Assembly: GCA_903970255.1 (NCBI GenBank) | Contig: CAJCHM010000017.1 | Location: forward strand, 1 to 42,922 | Direction of reading: 5' to 3' | Source: Acidobacteriota bacterium | Lineage (GTDB): Bacteria > Chlamydiota > Chlamydiia > Chlamydiales > Rhabdochlamydiaceae | DNA: 42,922 nt | Shown: positions 24,547-33,059 of the stretch, piece by piece | How positions within the stretch are numbered: the stretch's first letter is position 1 | Layout: the number at the start of each line of letters is the position of its first letter | Translations under genes and position numbers: made by a program | Notes under the pieces: generated by a model | Seen by the model: the letters and a program-made list of their open reading frames with translations, nothing else | Database searches by the model: none | What the model was told of the DNA's origin: nothing

Positions 24547-26109
24547 ATGTATCCTAATGATATCATTTCTTTTGGCGTCATGCAGAAAAGCATGGAATTA
24601 TGTGTAAATATCGAAAGTTTAGAGAGTGCACAGGAAAATGGGGTCTCTGTTGAGCAGATTGAAAAGATAAATAATAAATTTATAGGCCTTCAAGAGGATC
24701 AACACCTCTCATATGGCGTCCATAGCCCGTCTGTCAAACGCTTTATTGAATGTACAGAGAGTAAAGTGAATCAGTTTTTTAAAGAGCATACAGTGCTAGT
24801 TAAGGTCACATTCAATGCAGGTGAAAATCGTCTTGCTATCCGCGGCGTAAATGGACAGTGGGATACAGATTGCCAGCTCAACACTAAAAATAAGACCGAA
24901 TGGACGGCTCGCATACCAAGGCCTACAAAAAATGGGGATGTGACATGTAAGTTGATTTGCCAATCTCCAAACAGCAATAGTGCAGAATGGCAACCGGATC
25001 CTAATATTAAGGTTGTAGCGGGTAAAAACCTTGAAATCTTCATTGTAGGTAGCAATATCAATGATTTCAAGAATTCAAATAATTATACCCTTAGTTATCC
25101 ATCAAGTGTTGCACAAAGCAGTCATTCGTTAAATAACAACTTCACTCATTTTAGCCCTATCCCCACTAACATGAGTAATCAGTTGCCAAATAACAACCCT
25201 TTTCATTTTAACCCTACCAACATCAGTAATCAGTCGCCTATAAGTTTCCAACAGCCTGTGGCAATCCACCCCCCCCAGCAGATTTTTTCCGGGACTGAGC
25301 AGCAGAATATCTTGGCACTTAAGAATCGCGCACAGCAGCAAGGATATATTTCCTTCTATACTGATCAGATTGACTCATTGACTGGCTTCCTAGGTAACTT
25401 TCATCCATGTCGCATTGAATTTGGCGGAAAACTCTATTCTAATTCAGAAGCTGTTTTCCAAGCACAAAAGTTCATAGACCAACCTGTAATTTTCAATCAG
25501 TTTAATTCTACACTATCAGGCAGTGAAGCTGTCAAACTTGGCCAATCGAAAATGAATATAAATCGCTTGAATCAGTGGGAGGGAACCACCAACACGAATA
25601 ACCCCCCTGAGAAAATTAATGTGATGAAGAATGCACTACGCGCTAAGTTTAATCAGAACCCAATTCTCAAGACATATTTAATGGCAACAGGGTCCTCTTG
25701 CCTGATCGAGCATTTGCCTAGCAAGCGTAGGGACGTATACTGGAGCGATGCTTTTGATGGAACGGGTAAAAATATGTTGGGTATTTGCTTGATGGAGCTG
25801 CGCGCGGAATTTGGAGGAACAGGTGTTGTTCCAAGACCACAGGCTTACGAGCAGATGTTAATCAGTACCGGTGCAAAATCTGTTCAAGTAAACTCTAATC
25901 AGTCAGGTTTGATGTGTATGATGGATAAATGCACAAAAGCTGTATATCTCGGGTTTAAATTTTGTGGAAAGACTCACGGTCAGGAATACATGAGCCTTCA
26001 TGGCCGCTGCGCAAAATGTGAGCAACCCAAATACTCTGAGAAAGACAACCAGGGCAACATTACTAAAACTCATGATTATTGTTCTCGGACATGTGCCAAC
26101 AATAAATAG
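24547..26109 (+). CDS. NADAR (YbiA-like) protein with a CBM20-like domain and a Cys-rich tail
   Basis: The ATG at 24547 follows GAGG with 6 bases spacing and gives 520 residues. Residues 84-165 resemble the CBM20-like domain of the protein at 17621 (NRLAIRGVNGQWDTD). A low-complexity Asn/Pro/Ser/Gln linker follows (about 175-255). Residues 264-425 are a NADAR/YbiA domain: GFLGNFHPCRIEFGG, EAVFQAQKF, KNALRAKFNQNP and GKNMLGICLMELR. NADAR enzymes act on N-glycosidic bonds of nucleotide or ADP-ribose-type substrates. The tail (455-520) has eight cysteines in C-x4-C, FCGKTH, CAKC and YCSRTC arrangements, probably zinc-binding and reminiscent of eukaryotic proteins. There is no signal peptide. A translocated effector is possible (inference). 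Confidence 0.82.
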   Translation: MYPNDIISFGVMQKSMELCVNIESLESAQENGVSVEQIEKINNKFIGLQEDQHLSYGVHSPSVKRFIECTESKVNQFFKEHTVLVKVTFNAGENRLAIRGVNGQWDTDCQLNTKNKTEWTARIPRPTKNGDVTCKLICQSPNSNSAEWQPDPNIKVVAGKNLEIFIVGSNINDFKNSNNYTLSYPSSVAQSSHSLNNNFTHFSPIPTNMSNQLPNNNPFHFNPTNISNQSPISFQQPVAIHPPQQIFSGTEQQNILALKNRAQQQGYISFYTDQIDSLTGFLGNFHPCRIEFGGKLYSNSEAVFQAQKFIDQPVIFNQFNSTLSGSEAVKLGQSKMNINRLNQWEGTTNTNNPPEKINVMKNALRAKFNQNPILKTYLMATGSSCLIEHLPSKRRDVYWSDAFDGTGKNMLGICLMELRAEFGGTGVVPRPQAYEQMLISTGAKSVQVNSNQSGLMCMMDKCTKAVYLGFKFCGKTHGQEYMSLHGRCAKCEQPKYSEKDNQGNITKTHDYCSRTCANNK

Positions 26110-26111
26110 AA

Positions 26112-26159
26112 TATAATTGAGGGGGCTGGCATGGATGTTAGGCCCCCCATTCTTCAATT
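26112..26159. terminator. Shared terminator-like hairpin between convergent genes
   Basis: AATTGA-GGGGGC and GCCCCC-ATTCT-TCAATT form an interrupted stem between the NADAR gene (ends 26109) and the LicD-like gene (ends 26154). The outer pairs run into the LicD stop codon. It could serve both directions. Confidence 0.45.
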
Positions 26160-27308
26160 GTAGTAAGGGTGATCCTTTACCTTCTTATAAGTTTTTGTGC
26201 TCTCATCCCACACCATCACAGGATCGAGGTTCTCTCCATATTTGCTTTGCAGAAATTTCACCACATTGTTGGGAGCCCGTAAGGTAAGAGTATCGAACTT
26301 GGCTTTTTTAAGGGGGAAGATCTCTTCGTATTTGAGGGGGGTCATGCATTTGAGTTCTGCTTTTTTCCAGCTTTGGGGAAAGGGGCTGTCGAGGTAGGTG
26401 AAAAGATAACCCACCGTTCTATCCTCTTCATTGATTTGGTAGTGATAGATGTCGATAAAGTTTTTGGTCTCCTTAACATAGAGCTTGAGAAAGGTTTTGG
26501 GTTTGCTGTAGCTGGACCAATCTTGGATTTGGTATTTCTTGGGATCAAGGGTAGAGAGCAGCCTTTTGACGTTGTCGTGATCAGGGAGCAGGATAGAGAT
26601 GTCGATATCCCAATCCCAGGGGATGATCCCCCCATAGCGGTAAGCGCCAAGGCACGAGCCGCAATCTAGCCAGTAAATGATGTTGTGTGTCTCGAGCAAT
26701 TGGATCACTTCTTTGAGCGCCTCAATTTCGATCTTTTGCTTTTTCGTCAGATAAGAGGGGCGCTTGTGTTCCTGGCAGGGAATGAACTCCTCTGTGGAAA
26801 ATTCAGGAATCCCCTTGAGTCGGTATTCATCCAGATGGGATTGGGTCATAGGAGATGTTAATGCTTTTTTAATGAGGCGATGTTTTTTTCGCACCTTAGG
26901 AAAGAGATAGGCAAGCCCCTTGAAGGTGGTTCCTAGGATTTCGCCAACAGGGAGGGCCACAATGGCAGCTAGCGTCTTTAACCCATGCATTTCTTTGTAG
27001 GCAAAGGCTTGGGTGACCTCGCATTCGGGAACTGAGATATTTTTTCCGGCGAAAAGATATTGCGAGGGGGTGAGAAAAAAATTGCCGATCGATTCTAATG
27101 GGTGGGCATCTTTTGTTTTGAAATTGAAAAAGATGCTCTCTCGCAGGGCATGAAAGGAGGTCACTACAGGAACCCCAATCGGTTGCATCACATCGCGGAC
27201 AAAATCTGTGGGGACAGGAGGAGCATCGGGTTCTTCAGCAAAGCAAGCGGTACTAAAAGCTGCCAAAGCAAGACAGCTTGCCATCACAAATTTGTAATGT
27301 TTTCCCAT
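26154..27308 (-). CDS. LicD/fukutin-type nucleotidyltransferase-fold protein with signal peptide
   Basis: LicD proteins transfer phosphocholine or similar groups from nucleotide-activated donors to glycans. The core (about residues 200-385) shows YWLDCGSCLGAYRYGGIIP followed by a WDWDIDISIL metal-binding D-x-D segment near 230. It continues with FIDIYHYQI. The chosen ATG 27308 gives a clear Sec signal peptide (MGKHYKFVMASCLALAAF, cleavage probably after CFA); the longer frame to 27431 overlaps the neighbour and hides it. Residues 25-190 are a family-unlike helical region. Export is unusual, because bacterial LicD proteins are normally cytoplasmic. The acceptor is unknown. Confidence 0.8.
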   Translation of the reverse strand: MGKHYKFVMASCLALAAFSTACFAEEPDAPPVPTDFVRDVMQPIGVPVVTSFHALRESIFFNFKTKDAHPLESIGNFFLTPSQYLFAGKNISVPECEVTQAFAYKEMHGLKTLAAIVALPVGEILGTTFKGLAYLFPKVRKKHRLIKKALTSPMTQSHLDEYRLKGIPEFSTEEFIPCQEHKRPSYLTKKQKIEIEALKEVIQLLETHNIIYWLDCGSCLGAYRYGGIIPWDWDIDISILLPDHDNVKRLLSTLDPKKYQIQDWSSYSKPKTFLKLYVKETKNFIDIYHYQINEEDRTVGYLFTYLDSPFPQSWKKAELKCMTPLKYEEIFPLKKAKFDTLTLRAPNNVVKFLQSKYGENLDPVMVWDESTKTYKKVKDHPYYN

Positions 27309-27331
27309 TTTTTTCACGGCAATACCTAAAT

Positions 27332-28594
27332 TTATATACGGGTGTCGTGGCTCAATAGTAAATCTTCGATAATTCCATTCCAATCTCTTTCTTCGATGAG
27401 TTTCTTTGTTATTTCCGGATTTAATTTGCACTTTTGGATAAACTCATCGGTATAGGGGCGGACTTGATCCAGAGAAAATCTTGAGAGTTGGTTAGAGATG
27501 GCATGATTGAAAACCCCCCCTGTTCCAACAATTGTGGTTATTGTCTTGAGTTGGTTCATCAACTGGGGCTTTTCGTAAAGATAGCTGAGTACTTTTAAAG
27601 GGTTCCTATCTCCAACTTTCCTCCATTCTTTATCAAATGCATTATAATTACAGGCTAACCAAAAGCGGTTAAATGTGAAGTAATTGTTAATTAATGTGTT
27701 TAAGTTATTTTGGTCTGTTTCATCAAAGGGTAGGCTTGCAATAAGCGAAGGTTGTGGAACAATCGGAATAATTGGATCAGATACGATAGGGGGTATGGGG
27801 ATCTGAGGTGCTACTTGCTCAACCCACACGCTTGTTTTTCTATTGAGCTTAACATCGATGAGAAACTGGGTCAACCCCTCCCAATTATGCGCGTTAAAAA
27901 AAGGTGTAATGTCGTCGATGTTGATATTTAGTGATTTAGCAAATCCTATCTTGCATTCGGGGAGCGTTGAAGCTACTTTTGTTAGTTTTTCAGATATTTC
28001 GTTAACAAACCTACGCCAGGTAATACTGTTATTTCTAATTCCGTCCATGTTTTTTATCATTTTGGGATCATTGAAGAGGCATTCAAGCAATTTGAGTGGA
28101 TGAACGTGGTAGATTTCTACTTTAATTCGTTCCAGCTTGATAGCATTTAGGGCAAGGGCTCCTACTGGAAACCATGATTGAACAGCTTCTCCCAAGGTGT
28201 TAAAAACAACGAAAATTTTCTGCCGTTCTTCTTCGGTAATGGGGAGCTTGGAGAATGCAGTTGGGTCGGTCAAAGGAGGAGTTTCCGATGTGACGGGGGG
28301 GAGCACTGTACTTGAACTAGTTTGAATACTGGTTGTGCTGCCCCCGCCTCCGCCAAGCCAGCCAACAATAGTCCCGATTCCCTTTCGGATCCCCTCGAGA
28401 GCTCCGACGATGATTTTTTTAATGAAGGCAGAAAAACTTTCGGGATAAATTTTAATCATTTCCAAATGATGAGAGGGAAGAGATGAGAGGGAAGAGGGTT
28501 GGGAAGCAACTCCTAGCGGGGATGCACACGCGGAAGGATTTACCGAGGGATTTTGTGTTGGGGTTGATGTTTTGTTAGAGACTGGGTTAGTCAT
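27332..28594 (-). CDS. Hypothetical protein with an internal duplication
   Basis: I do not recognise this 420-residue protein. ATG 28594 has a perfect AGGAGG six bases upstream. The N-terminus (1-50) is Ser/Thr/Pro-rich and low complexity, typical of chlamydial secreted effectors. A short amphipathic/Gly-rich stretch (GIRKGIGTIVGWLGGGGG) is near 75-90. Two copies of a helical domain of about 100 residues follow: HPLKLLECLFNDPKM to NWEGLTQFLIDV (about 165-255) and NPLKVLSYLYEKPQL to DWNGIIEDLLLS (about 320-415). Their shared pattern includes PLK-L--L---P-xM and a final W-x-G/I--L. It lies 23 bases upstream of the LicD-like gene on the same strand and may be co-transcribed. Confidence 0.68.
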   Translation of the reverse strand: MTNPVSNKTSTPTQNPSVNPSACASPLGVASQPSSLSSLPSHHLEMIKIYPESFSAFIKKIIVGALEGIRKGIGTIVGWLGGGGGSTTSIQTSSSTVLPPVTSETPPLTDPTAFSKLPITEEERQKIFVVFNTLGEAVQSWFPVGALALNAIKLERIKVEIYHVHPLKLLECLFNDPKMIKNMDGIRNNSITWRRFVNEISEKLTKVASTLPECKIGFAKSLNINIDDITPFFNAHNWEGLTQFLIDVKLNRKTSVWVEQVAPQIPIPPIVSDPIIPIVPQPSLIASLPFDETDQNNLNTLINNYFTFNRFWLACNYNAFDKEWRKVGDRNPLKVLSYLYEKPQLMNQLKTITTIVGTGGVFNHAISNQLSRFSLDQVRPYTDEFIQKCKLNPEITKKLIEERDWNGIIEDLLLSHDTRI

Positions 28595-28794
28595 TTTATC
28601 CTCCTTTACAAAAAATTTTAAATTTTCAAGTATATTAGCTTCTTTAAAAATTACCAGTTCTTTTTTCTGCGGAATCGACAAGAGATGCCTAAAATCAATC
28701 AAATTAGCAATTATTTTATATTAAATTTTTGTATTTATTTAATTAAATGGCAATTGTGTTATATTTACAAGGTTAAAAAAACAGGTGTTTAATT

Positions 28795-29691
28795 ATGTTT
28801 AGTTTTGAAATCAACAATTGGTTCCGAGCTCTTGCCCGCTTCTGTGATTATTCTCTTTTCTTTTTGACGCTTGGGGCAATTACCCTCTTCCTTCCTTACT
28901 TTTACGGTCCTTTCTTTTACTATTTTTTGGCGGTTGCTGTGGTCTTTCTATGGGGGTTCTTAGAGGCATTTTTCATCAGCAAATGGAAAACGACACCTGG
29001 TAGGGCCCTCTTTGGACTATCTATTAGCAACGCGATGAATCTTCCTCTCTCTTATCGGGATGCCCTGCAGTGGTCTTTTTTTCTTCCGGGAAAAAAAGGG
29101 GTTGTACGGCAGAGGGCCGTTTCTTGGAAAAGAAAACTCTATGCTTTTATCGTGAGTGCTGCCTTTGTTATTGCAGCAGTTTATGGCAACGTCCTGGCAA
29201 TGTGGAGTGTGGGATTGGAAAAAGGGATATCTCCCGAGGGCTGGGTGCAGTATTCATCTGAAGATGCTGGGTTTAAAGTCTCTTTTCCGACAGATCCTGA
29301 GGCAGCCTCTAAAGAGCTTGTGATTCCCGATAGCGGCAAGGTTCTCAATTATGAAGAGATTACAAGCGCAGAAGATGAAAAGGTGCGCTATTCGGTCACA
29401 CATATCAACCTTCCAAGGAAATGGAGATTAGCTGGAAACACGACGCTTCTCAAAGGAGTGCTTGATCAGTTAATTCAGCACACAGACGGGGCTGTATTAA
29501 TTGAAAAAGAGTTCAAAATGTACGGAAACCATCGCGTTCTTGACTTTCACATGAAAGAGGGAAAAGATGAGGTTAAAGGGCGCTTGATCATCGTAGGCGG
29601 GACTTTATATAGACTGACGATTGCCTATTCCCCCTCTCATGCCAAAGAGCTACAAGAAAATTCTTTCCTTGAGTCTTTCGAAATAGCATAA
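28795..29691 (+). CDS. RDD-family membrane protein with an extracytoplasmic C-terminal domain
   Basis: The N-terminal 140 residues are an RDD domain: ARFCDYSLFF (the R...D pair), two close membrane helices (about 22-60), TTPGRALFGLSIS (about 66-78) and a third helix (about 119-140). The RDD family is poorly characterised; some members are linked to ion transport. Residues 150-298 form a soluble alpha/beta domain starting GWVQYSSEDAGFKVSFP, a pattern seen in domains that follow membrane anchors. The function is unknown. Its last 55 bases overlap the convergent acetyltransferase gene. Confidence 0.72.
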   Translation: MFSFEINNWFRALARFCDYSLFFLTLGAITLFLPYFYGPFFYYFLAVAVVFLWGFLEAFFISKWKTTPGRALFGLSISNAMNLPLSYRDALQWSFFLPGKKGVVRQRAVSWKRKLYAFIVSAAFVIAAVYGNVLAMWSVGLEKGISPEGWVQYSSEDAGFKVSFPTDPEAASKELVIPDSGKVLNYEEITSAEDEKVRYSVTHINLPRKWRLAGNTTLLKGVLDQLIQHTDGAVLIEKEFKMYGNHRVLDFHMKEGKDEVKGRLIIVGGTLYRLTIAYSPSHAKELQENSFLESFEIA

Positions 29692-30296
29692 GTGGGCAAT
29701 TCCTTGATCCAAAAACTCATCGGTATATTGCTAGTTTGAGTTTCGTTTAACTTTTTCCAGGAGAGGGTGCACTTGATCTCAGGATGATGGATGTAACCTC
29801 TTTTGCGCCAAAAATCGATGAGCGGCACATAATCTTTAGGGCGATTTGCATCTAGCCCAGAGCAGTCAGGAACACAAAAGCAGATATGTTTAAATTTCTT
29901 ATATTGGGTGACGTGCATCTCTCTTGCATCGTAAAAATGATGCCCAATCCCTCTGCTCCGGTAGTTTTTAAGCAATGTAGAGTTTCCAAAAAAATAATAA
30001 GAGTCAACAGTGGTATGTCGTTCTAGAATTGGATTTTGGATGGCAGCTTCTTCAAGTGTTAGTGGACACCCTAAAGAAACTCCGATCAGGGTTGTATTGT
30101 CAAAAATTAATACGCCGATCGTTTCTTTACAGGAGAAAATTTTTTCTAAATACTTTATCTCATGATTTAAGTCAGGTTCTTCAAAATAGGGATATTCTTT
30201 GAAGACTTCCATCCTAAGTTTGGCAATGGGATGAAGATAGGATTTAAGGTGGGAACCGGTAAATGAACGGACGTGTATATCAGTCATTACCATCAT
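29637..30296 (-). CDS. GNAT-family N-acetyltransferase
   Basis: The 219-residue protein has GNAT features: an N-terminal strand-helix (IHVRSFTGSHL to AKLRMEVFKEYPYF), a central strand IGVLIFDNTTLIGVSLG and the acetyl-CoA loop LLKNYRSRGIGHHFYDAR (about 107-124, matching R/Q-x-x-G-x-G/A). The substrate is unknown. Start ATG 30296 has GGAGG seven bases upstream. Its end overlaps the RDD gene on the other strand by 55 bases. Confidence 0.83.
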   Translation of the reverse strand: MMVMTDIHVRSFTGSHLKSYLHPIAKLRMEVFKEYPYFEEPDLNHEIKYLEKIFSCKETIGVLIFDNTTLIGVSLGCPLTLEEAAIQNPILERHTTVDSYYFFGNSTLLKNYRSRGIGHHFYDAREMHVTQYKKFKHICFCVPDCSGLDANRPKDYVPLIDFWRKRGYIHHPEIKCTLSWKKLNETQTSNIPMSFWIKELPTYAISKDSRKEFSCSSLA

Positions 30297-30333
30297 GCCT
30301 TTTCCTCCATTAAAATCGGATCAATAGACTGTT

Positions 30334-30405
30334 GAGGGAATTGCAAAACTCCATCGGCATCAAAATCATCACATTTGGGTCGCGAAGCGAGTTTGCAATT
30401 CCCTC
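30334..30405. repeat. Element family B, copy 1 (72 bp)
   Basis: Terminal inverted repeats GAGGGAATTGCAAAACT and GTTTGCAATTCCCTC (one base missing) enclose about 40 bases. The whole element matches the reverse complement of 41327-41399 with few differences, including the internal TCAAAATCATCAC. No clear target duplication. It lies upstream of tdk. Confidence 0.85.
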
Positions 30406-30528
30406 TTTTATCTCGCAAAAGGGAAAAAACTTAAAGCAAAATATCAGCACTACTCGCGCCTTGCTTAAAATAGAATGGCTGAGCATGATCTGTTTTTTTC
30501 TAATATTTGCATTTTTTTAAGGAGCGAT

Positions 30529-31128
30529 ATGGCTAAACTCTATTTTCGTTATGGGACAGTGGGCAGTGCTAAAACATTAAATCTACTTGCGGTTGCGCAT
30601 AATTACAGGCAGCAAGGAAAGTGTGTCCTCCTGCTAAAGCCGGAGCTGGATGTGCGTTTTGGTAGGGAAAGTATCAAATCGCGAGCAGGTCTTGAGATGG
30701 CAGCAGATGTGTTAGTTTCACCTACCACTAAACTGCTGGAAATGGATTGGGAAGGGGTGAGCTGTATTTTGGTGGATGAGGCCCAGTTTCTTTCAGCGTT
30801 TCATATTGAATCTCTAAGAAAAATCACTCTTACAAAAGATATTCCCGTCATCTGTTACGGACTGCGCACAGATTTCCGCACTCGCCTCTTTGAAGGTTCA
30901 TTAAGGCTGATGGAGTTGGCTGATTCGATTGAAGAGGTAAAGGCAACTTGCCACTACTGCAATAGAAAATCGGTTGCAAACCTTAAACATGTCGGGGGGA
31001 TTGCAGCACTCGATGGACCAGCAGTGCAGCTAGGAGCTGAGGAAAAGTACTTCCCCGTCTGTTTCAAATGCTATGATAAGCAAGTGGATGAAGCTAGCAA
31101 GCTCCATGAGCAGATGGCGGAAGTGTAG
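30529..31128 (+). CDS. tdk: Thymidine kinase
   Basis: Type II thymidine kinase phosphorylates thymidine with ATP for salvage. ATG 30529 follows AAGGAG with good spacing and gives 199 residues. The P-loop is RYGTVGSAKT (alanine where glycine is common), with DEAQFLS near 84-90, YGLRTDF near 108 and two CxxC pairs for structural zinc (CHYC and CFKC). Chlamydiaceae generally import nucleotides and, as I recall, lack this gene, so its presence fits an environmental chlamydia. udk converges on it from the other strand. Confidence 0.95.
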   Translation: MAKLYFRYGTVGSAKTLNLLAVAHNYRQQGKCVLLLKPELDVRFGRESIKSRAGLEMAADVLVSPTTKLLEMDWEGVSCILVDEAQFLSAFHIESLRKITLTKDIPVICYGLRTDFRTRLFEGSLRLMELADSIEEVKATCHYCNRKSVANLKHVGGIAALDGPAVQLGAEEKYFPVCFKCYDKQVDEASKLHEQMAEV

Positions 31129-31179
31129 TTCTATACCTGTGCTACTAAATTTCTTAAGTGCAACTGCGCAGATGAGTTC

Positions 31180-31860
31180 CTAATCGCGGCTTGCTAGAAG
31201 ATCCAGATCTTTTTGTATCCCTGAGATTAGGATGCCAACGCCATTATCATTGCGTTTGATTGTGGGGATGATCACATCGGCATACCGTTTGCTAGGTTCT
31301 ACAAATGCGTCATGCATCGGTTTTACAGTGGCCATATATTGCGTGCGGATACTTTGAAAATCGCGCGCTCTTTCATTCATATCCCGCTCTATCCGTCTGA
31401 GGAGCCTAACGTCATCTTCAGCTTCCACAAAAACTTTGAGGGTGCATAGGTTGCGAATCTCAGGAACGGAGAAAAGAAGAATCCCTTCAATGATGATGAT
31501 GTCTGCCGGTTGGACAGTGTGTGTACCTATTTCCCGCGCATGGTTACAGAAATTGTAGATCGGCACTTCGATCGATTTATTCTGCTTCAACAGCAGCAAA
31601 TGTTTGTAAAGTAGATCAAAATCGATCGAGTCTGGATGGTCGAAATTTTGCTTGGCCCGCTCTTGCTTGCTTAGATGGGATAGGTCTTTGTAATAGTCAT
31701 CCTGGTTAATGAGGATAGCTCGGTTCCCAAATGTCTCGATGAGTTTTTCCGCCATTGTCGATTTGCCAGATCCTGTTCCACCGGCAATGCCGATGATGAG
31801 CTTGGGATTTGCGGATAGGGGTGCAATCAAGGTCAGAAATAGAATTGTTAAAACGCGCAT
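31180..31860 (-). CDS. udk: Uridine/cytidine kinase with Sec signal peptide
   Basis: Udk phosphorylates uridine and cytidine with ATP or GTP. The P-loop GIAGGTGSGKS (about 22-32), DDYYKDLSHL, FDHPDSIDFDLL, YNFCNHARE, IIEGILLF and RRIERDMNERARD are all intact. ATG 31860 has AGGAGA with ideal spacing and opens MRVLTILFLTLIAPLSANPK, a classical signal peptide not found in ordinary Udk, which starts next to the P-loop strand. The protein is thus probably exported to the periplasm or beyond (inference). A longer frame to 31935 has no Shine-Dalgarno. It follows tgt by 68 bases on the same strand. Confidence 0.92.
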   Translation of the reverse strand: MRVLTILFLTLIAPLSANPKLIIGIAGGTGSGKSTMAEKLIETFGNRAILINQDDYYKDLSHLSKQERAKQNFDHPDSIDFDLLYKHLLLLKQNKSIEVPIYNFCNHAREIGTHTVQPADIIIIEGILLFSVPEIRNLCTLKVFVEAEDDVRLLRRIERDMNERARDFQSIRTQYMATVKPMHDAFVEPSKRYADVIIPTIKRNDNGVGILISGIQKDLDLLASRD

Positions 31861-31928
31861 AGTCTCTCCTTTGTTTGGCAGAGATGTTAGCACAAAGACT
31901 TTTTGAGGAAAATTAAATTTTATGAATT

Positions 31929-33059
31929 TTAACACAAATCATTTAAGATCCTTTGTCGATAGCTGTGCATCAGAGAGACCATAAAGTAGAGATTGTGGAG
32001 GGTTGCAAGGGTCATGCAGCTCATCTCGTGGGCTTTAAAGAGGTGATGAAGATAGGCAAGGGTAAACTTTTGACAAGTGGGGCAGCAGCAGCCTTCTTCG
32101 GGGGGAGAAAATGCTCTGGCATGATCGCTTTTTGTGATTTTTAAAGGGCCTTTTTTGGTCAAGAGGATCCCATGGCGGGCGGCGCGTGTGGGATAAGAAG
32201 AATCAAAGGTATCGACCCCCAAGGGAATGCACTTGTCGATCGATTCGAGATCTCCAATGCCAAGCAAGTGGTTGGGCTTGTCGGTGGGTAAAAGGGGCAT
32301 TGTTACCCCAAGCATTTCCAGCATTTGGGCTTTGGTCTTGCCCATGCTGCCGCCGATTGCAAAACCATCAAAGGGAAGTTTTGTTAAGTGATTGACACTA
32401 GCTTCTCTCAACTCTTTATGCACCCCTCCATGGATAACTGCGTACATGGCTTGGTTTTGAGGATTGGAGAGGTGGAATTTAAGGGAGCGCTCTTCCCACC
32501 GGTGGGTGCGGTCCAAAGACTGTTTTAGATCGAGATCTGCGATGTGATAAGGGGGGAGTTCATCAAAGGGGATGATGATGTCAGCGCCTAAATCTTTTTG
32601 AGCTGCGATCGATGTCTCGGGAGTAAGCAGGACCTTGGCGCCGTCCCGATAAGAGCGGAAAAGAACCCCTTCCTCATTTATTTTTAGAACGTGGCCATCC
32701 TGTTTTTTTGTTCCCTTGCTTTTAAGCTCATCAGCCACCGATCCGTAAGCTAGGCTAAAGACCTGAAATCCACCCGAATCGGTAATAATAGGCAGTGAGC
32801 GGTTGATGAAACTATGCAGACCTCCAGCCTCTTTCACCACTGCAGTGCCTGGTTGGAGCATCAGATGGTAAGTGTTGCAGAACATCAGCTGCAGGCCAAT
32901 CTCATGAACGGCAGCATTGTCTAATGCTTTGAGGGTGCCATGGGTGCCCACGCCGACAAAATTGGGGGTATCGATGATCCCATGGGGTGTCGTGATTCTT
33001 CCTACGCGGGCCCTGGATCTGTTCGATGTGTGCAGAACTTCAAATTTAAATGGTGTCAT
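31929..33059 (-). CDS. tgt: Queuine tRNA-ribosyltransferase
   Basis: Tgt exchanges guanine 34 of GUN-anticodon tRNAs for queuine or preQ1. The 376 residues contain ITDSGGFQVFSL with the catalytic aspartate (about 90-101), AIGGSMGK (about 227-234), FDSSYPTRAARHG (about 264-276) and the zinc site CCCPTC...H near 310-340. ATG 33059 overlaps yhhQ by 14 bases. Next to a queuine transporter and without queA or queF in view, direct salvage of host queuine is likely, as shown for C. trachomatis. Confidence 0.96.
   Translation of the reverse strand: MTPFKFEVLHTSNRSRARVGRITTPHGIIDTPNFVGVGTHGTLKALDNAAVHEIGLQLMFCNTYHLMLQPGTAVVKEAGGLHSFINRSLPIITDSGGFQVFSLAYGSVADELKSKGTKKQDGHVLKINEEGVLFRSYRDGAKVLLTPETSIAAQKDLGADIIIPFDELPPYHIADLDLKQSLDRTHRWEERSLKFHLSNPQNQAMYAVIHGGVHKELREASVNHLTKLPFDGFAIGGSMGKTKAQMLEMLGVTMPLLPTDKPNHLLGIGDLESIDKCIPLGVDTFDSSYPTRAARHGILLTKKGPLKITKSDHARAFSPPEEGCCCPTCQKFTLAYLHHLFKAHEMSCMTLATLHNLYFMVSLMHSYRQRILNDLC

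Noticed and set aside
30560-30590. Alanine in the Tdk P-loop (GTVGSAKT) as a sign of inactivation
   Set aside because: From memory, related type II thymidine kinases show similar variation, and the other motifs and zinc cysteines are intact.
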